Assembly (NCBI GenBank): GCA_005881495.1
Contig: VBHI01000343.1
Span: 1-25,613, forward strand
Source: Chloroflexota bacterium
GTDB taxonomy: Bacteria > Chloroflexota > Ktedonobacteria > Ktedonobacterales > Ktedonobacteraceae
DNA: 25,613 bases
Reading direction: 5' to 3'
A program made the position numbers and the translations under genes. The notes beneath the pieces were generated by a model. That model saw only the letters and a program-made list of their open reading frames with translations, had not been told where the DNA came from and made no database searches. Of the stretch, positions 22,908 to 25,613 are shown piece by piece (positions within the stretch are counted from its first letter, which is position 1; the number at the start of each line of letters is the position of its first letter).

Positions 22908-23258
22908 ATGGGAACACTCCCCATTTTTGTGCTGGTGACGCTAGCTATTCTCTTTGGCCTGTTTGTTATGGTATTGACCACTTTCCTGGGGCCAAGGAAA
23001 CCCTCGCCCGAGAAGCTAGCCCCATATGAATGTGGCATTCAAGAGATTGAAGCGCCTAAGCGGCGCTTTCCTATCAAGTATCTCTTGACGGGCATGCTTT
23101 TTATTGTGTTCGACATCGAAATCGTTTCTTTTTATCCGTTGGCCATCCTGCTTCACAGCCTCAAAGTCTATGGGTTGATTGAACTGCTCGTCTTTCTGCT
23201 GATTTTGATGATTGGCTATATCTACGTCTGGCGAAAAGGGGCGTTCACATGGGAGTAA
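22908..23258 (+). CDS. nuoA: NADH-quinone oxidoreductase subunit A
   Basis: A membrane-arm subunit of respiratory complex I near the quinone channel. The 116-residue protein has three membrane helices (about 3-27, 59-78 and 87-108) and the family signatures YECGI with its redox-sensitive loop Cys, and [18 protein letters not shown] lies 8 nt before the ATG. Its last 10 bases overlap the start of nuoB, indicating translational coupling in a nuoABCD order. Confidence 0.96.
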   Translation: MGTLPIFVLVTLAILFGLFVMVLTTFLGPRKPSPEKLAPYECGIQEIEAPKRRFPIKYLLTGMLFIVFDIEIVSFYPLAILLHSLKVYGLIELLVFLLILMIGYIYVWRKGAFTWE

Positions 23259-23842
23259 AAAATCCGTGGGAGCCGGTGCAGACTGTTTCGAATAATCAGA
23301 CGCCCCGGCGGCAGCTCCATGTGAGAAATGGCGAGCCGGGTATTTTGACGACCCAGGTCAGTAAATTCCTGGATTGGGGGCGCAGTTCCTCGCTCTGGCC
23401 TGTATCCTTTGGCCTGGCCTGCTGCGCCATTGAGATGATGTCGACCAGCGCTGACCGCTGGGACATCTCGCGCTTTGGGGCAGAGGTGTTCCGCGCCTCG
23501 CCACGACAGGCCGACCTGATGATCGTCGCCGGACGCTGTTCGATCAAGATGGCACCTGTGCTGCGGCAGATATATGACCAGATGCCCGACCCCAAGTGGG
23601 TCATTGCTTTGGGCGCCTGTGCTTCATGTGGGGGTGTCTTTAATAACTATGCGATTGTACAAGGGGTAGACAAAATTGTGCCGGTCGATGTCTTCATTCC
23701 GGGCTGTCCGCCGACACCCGATATGCTACTCTTTGGGTTTAATGAGCTGCAACGAAAAATCCGTGAAGATATACCCAATCCACCCGATCCTTTGAAGGCC
23801 AGTGGTATAAAGCTGGTGGGACCAATCGGAGAAGAACTATAA
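23249..23842 (+). CDS. nuoB: NADH-quinone oxidoreductase subunit B
   Basis: Carries the N2 [4Fe-4S] cluster that passes electrons to quinone. The 197-residue protein has the adjacent Cys58/Cys59 in LACCAIEMM, Cys124 in GACASCGG and Cys153 in PGCPPTPD, the four cluster ligands. [29 protein letters not shown] is typical. The segment [10 protein letters not shown] has a Cys (97) where many homologues have Thr or Val. The ATG lies within the end of nuoA. A stem-loop separates it from nuoC. Confidence 0.96.
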   Translation: MGVKNPWEPVQTVSNNQTPRRQLHVRNGEPGILTTQVSKFLDWGRSSSLWPVSFGLACCAIEMMSTSADRWDISRFGAEVFRASPRQADLMIVAGRCSIKMAPVLRQIYDQMPDPKWVIALGACASCGGVFNNYAIVQGVDKIVPVDVFIPGCPPTPDMLLFGFNELQRKIREDIPNPPDPLKASGIKLVGPIGEEL

Positions 23843-23843
23843 T

Positions 23844-23888
23844 TTTGTGACGGGGTATTGATGCTCCGCGCCGATACCCCATCACAAA
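23844..23888 (+). other. Stem-loop between nuoB and nuoC
   Basis: TTTGTGACGGGGTAT pairs with ATACCCCATCACAAA with one mismatch around a loop of about 15 nt. No T-run follows, so it should not terminate strongly. It may be an RNA-stability or processing element that sets subunit ratios. Confidence 0.6.
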
Positions 23889-23916
23889 TAACTTCTATTT
23901 CAAGGAACATATTTTT

Positions 23917-24534
23917 ATGGCCATAACAGCGACATCAACGGTCGAGAAGGTGCGGCAGAAATTTCCGCAGGCGATAGTTGAAACGGTCGAGTTTCGTGAT
24001 GAGCAGACGATGGTACTGAAGCCAGAAGAGCTGGTAAAGGTTTGCAGCTACCTTCAGAAAGATCTACTGTACAACTTCCTTTCAAGTGTGACTGCGGTAG
24101 ATTGGCCCGAGCGTCTCCCCCGCTTTGATGTAGTCTACCACCTGCTCTCGATCCCCAATCAATGCGTGCTACGCCTGAAGGTGCGTGTTGGCCAGCGGCG
24201 TGAAGAGCATCCAGCCGTACCGACGGTGGTTGAAGTGTGGCCTGCGGCAAACTGGTATGAACGAGAGGTGTACGATCTCTTCGGCATTACATTTACCGGC
24301 CACCCCGACATGCGCCGCATTCTCATGCCAATAGATTGGACGACGCACCCCTTACGCAAGGATTATCCCCTGACAGGCTTTGATTTGCCGGAGCCACACT
24401 GGGGTGGCCAGGTACCGTATGATACCGACCCTGGCGTTGGAAATCAGACGCTGCGCTCGCCTGGTGGGCGAGAACTCAACGAGAGGCGCAGTAAAGTCAG
24501 TCAGAATCAGGAACCAGGGACAAAGCAAAGATGA
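23917..24534 (+). CDS. nuoC: NADH-quinone oxidoreductase subunit C
   Basis: The 30-kDa peripheral-arm subunit of complex I that contacts NuoD near the quinone site. The 205-residue protein contains [51 protein letters not shown] and [11 protein letters not shown], the family's diagnostic C-terminal block. The last 40 residues are polar and variable. AAGGA precedes the ATG at about 12 nt. It is separate from nuoD here, not a nuoCD fusion. Confidence 0.96.
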   Translation: MAITATSTVEKVRQKFPQAIVETVEFRDEQTMVLKPEELVKVCSYLQKDLLYNFLSSVTAVDWPERLPRFDVVYHLLSIPNQCVLRLKVRVGQRREEHPAVPTVVEVWPAANWYEREVYDLFGITFTGHPDMRRILMPIDWTTHPLRKDYPLTGFDLPEPHWGGQVPYDTDPGVGNQTLRSPGGRELNERRSKVSQNQEPGTKQR

Positions 24535-24539
24535 TTTAA

Positions 24540-24580
24540 GGGCGACCGGGAGCCCGGGCGACCCAAGGGTCGCCCCTACA
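24540..24580. repeat. REP-like GC palindrome between nuoC and nuoD
   Basis: GGGCGACCC-AA-GGGTCGCCC (24556-24575) followed by CCTACA, with a second GGGCGACC half at 24540-24547. Read on the minus strand it begins TGTAGGGGCGACCC, the form of interspersed palindromes often met in Chloroflexota intergenic DNA. It sits inside the operon without a T-run. Confidence 0.6.
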
Positions 24581-24598
24581 ATGGACGGGAACGGCGTT

Positions 24599-25613
24599 AT
24601 GCAGCAGCAAGACATAGAAAATATCTACACCATCGAGGACAGCCAGCCCGGTGAAGATGGGCAGCGCAACGATACGATGACAATCAATATGGGGCCACAG
24701 CACCCCAGTACACACGGCGTGCTGCGCCTAATATTGACCATCGATGGTGAAACGGTCATCAAATCAGTGCCCGACATTGGTTTCTTGCACACTGGTATCG
24801 AGAAAACCGCCGAGGCGAAAACCTACTACCAGGCGCTGGTCTTAACCGATCGCATGGATTACCTGGCACCTCTCAGCAATAACCTGGGCTACTCGCTGGC
24901 CGTCGAAAAGTTGCTCGGCATTGAAGACGAGATCACGGACAAAATCAAATATGTGCGCGTCCTGCTGGTAGAACTCCAGCGTATCGCCAGCCACCTTGTC
25001 TGGCTGGGTACCCACGCGATCGATCTCGGCGCTATGAGCGTTTTCCTCTACTGCTTCCGCGAGCGCGAGATGATCCTGGACGTCTTTGAATACATCTCGG
25101 GCGTGCGCATGATGACCAGCTATATTTGCCCTGGCGGACTGCAGGCCGATCTCCCTCCGGAATTCGATGCCAAAGTACGTGAATTCACCAGTATCTTCCC
25201 CGCTCGCTTGCAGGAATATCATGATCTCTTGACGAATAACCAGCTCTGGCTGGAACGCACCAAAAACGTTGGTTTCCTGAGGGCGGAGGATGCCATTGCG
25301 TATGGCGCTACCGGCCCCGTACTGCGTGGCAGCGGCGTAGTATGGGATATCCGCAAAGCATTTCCCTACAGCGGTTATGAGCAGTTCGACTTCGACATCC
25401 CGGTGGGAACCAATGGGGATGTATACGACCGTTACCTGGTGCGTATGCTGGAGATGGAACAAAGCCTGAACATTGTAAATCAAGCGCTCGAAGGCATGCC
25501 CACGGGTTCATACCGTATCGACAACCCGAAAATTACGCCGCCGCCGAAGTGGCAGATTACGGGCAGCATGGAGGCGCTAATCCATCATTTCAAGTTGTTT
25601 ACCGAAGGCTATC
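24599..25613 (+). CDS. nuoD: NADH-quinone oxidoreductase subunit D (3' end beyond window)
   Basis: The 49-kDa subunit of complex I that forms the quinone pocket with NuoB. The frame is open to the right edge, 338 codons of an expected roughly 400. Visible are TINMGPQHPSTHGVLRL with the quinone-ligand His, PDIGFLHTGIEK, LTDRMDYLAPLSNNLGYSLAVEKLL, RIASHLVWLGTHAIDLGAM, NVGFLRAEDAIAYGATGPVLRGSGVVWDIRK and DIPVGTNGDVYDRYLVR. The ATG at 24599 has GACGGGA about 9 nt upstream; an in-frame ATG at 24581 lies right at the edge of the REP-like palindrome and is less likely. No substitutions at key residues were noticed. Confidence 0.95.
   Translation, partial: MQQQDIENIYTIEDSQPGEDGQRNDTMTINMGPQHPSTHGVLRLILTIDGETVIKSVPDIGFLHTGIEKTAEAKTYYQALVLTDRMDYLAPLSNNLGYSLAVEKLLGIEDEITDKIKYVRVLLVELQRIASHLVWLGTHAIDLGAMSVFLYCFREREMILDVFEYISGVRMMTSYICPGGLQADLPPEFDAKVREFTSIFPARLQEYHDLLTNNQLWLERTKNVGFLRAEDAIAYGATGPVLRGSGVVWDIRKAFPYSGYEQFDFDIPVGTNGDVYDRYLVRMLEMEQSLNIVNQALEGMPTGSYRIDNPKITPPPKWQITGSMEALIHHFKLFTEGY

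Noticed and set aside
24842..25483. 213-residue minus-strand ORF at the right end
   Set aside because: Antisense shadow of nuoD, which has clear family motifs on the plus strand.
1..25613. CRISPR array or prophage
   Set aside because: No regularly spaced direct repeats with unique spacers and no phage structural or integrase genes were seen.

Overview
The window most likely comes from a Ktedonobacteria-type member of the Chloroflexota (inference, no search was run). The grounds are an NB-ARC/TPR protein, tandem zinc-ribbon Ser/Thr kinases fused to WD40 propellers, a RicT/PSP1 protein, an ANTAR response regulator, and a nuoABCD cluster whose proteins start like those of that phylum. Most genes are ordinary housekeeping genes. 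The left 5 kb and the 17-21.7 kb region look like worn accessory DNA.

Left part (1-5.3 kb): the 3' portion of an NB-ARC/TPR gene that probably begins outside the window; a 385-bp palindrome-ended MITE-like element; a minus-strand SDR dehydrogenase flanked by rearranged copies of its own leader; a second, 202-bp MITE-like copy that ends exactly where a minus-strand SRAP (YedK/HMCES) gene is cut off; a gene-poor stretch with GCGAACA repeats; and a small minus-strand zinc-ribbon protein.

Middle part (5.3-15.6 kb): tgt (queuosine tRNA modification) and a lipoate/octanoyl transferase gene form a pair. A GlcG-family protein is translationally coupled to a small membrane protein. aroF (DAHP synthase) sits behind a strong promoter, a short reading frame rich in Tyr/Phe/Trp codons, and an intrinsic terminator. 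This is a probable ribosome-mediated attenuator and the best regulatory find here. An ANTAR response regulator, a RicT-like protein with a Cys/Gly-rich tail, an SPFH membrane protein and a convergent rhodanese follow. The rhodanese promoter carries a perfect 10-bp inverted-repeat operator candidate.

Right part (15.8-25.6 kb): an aldehyde dehydrogenase lacking its conserved C-terminus; two tandem kinase-WD40 genes, the first broken by a small frameshifting deletion and the second intact; a remnant of another gene; a HIT protein that appears leaderless; an HxlR regulator; and divergently nuoA, nuoB, nuoC and the first part of nuoD (respiratory complex I), which runs off the right edge. Several short REP-like GC-rich palindromes sit between genes.
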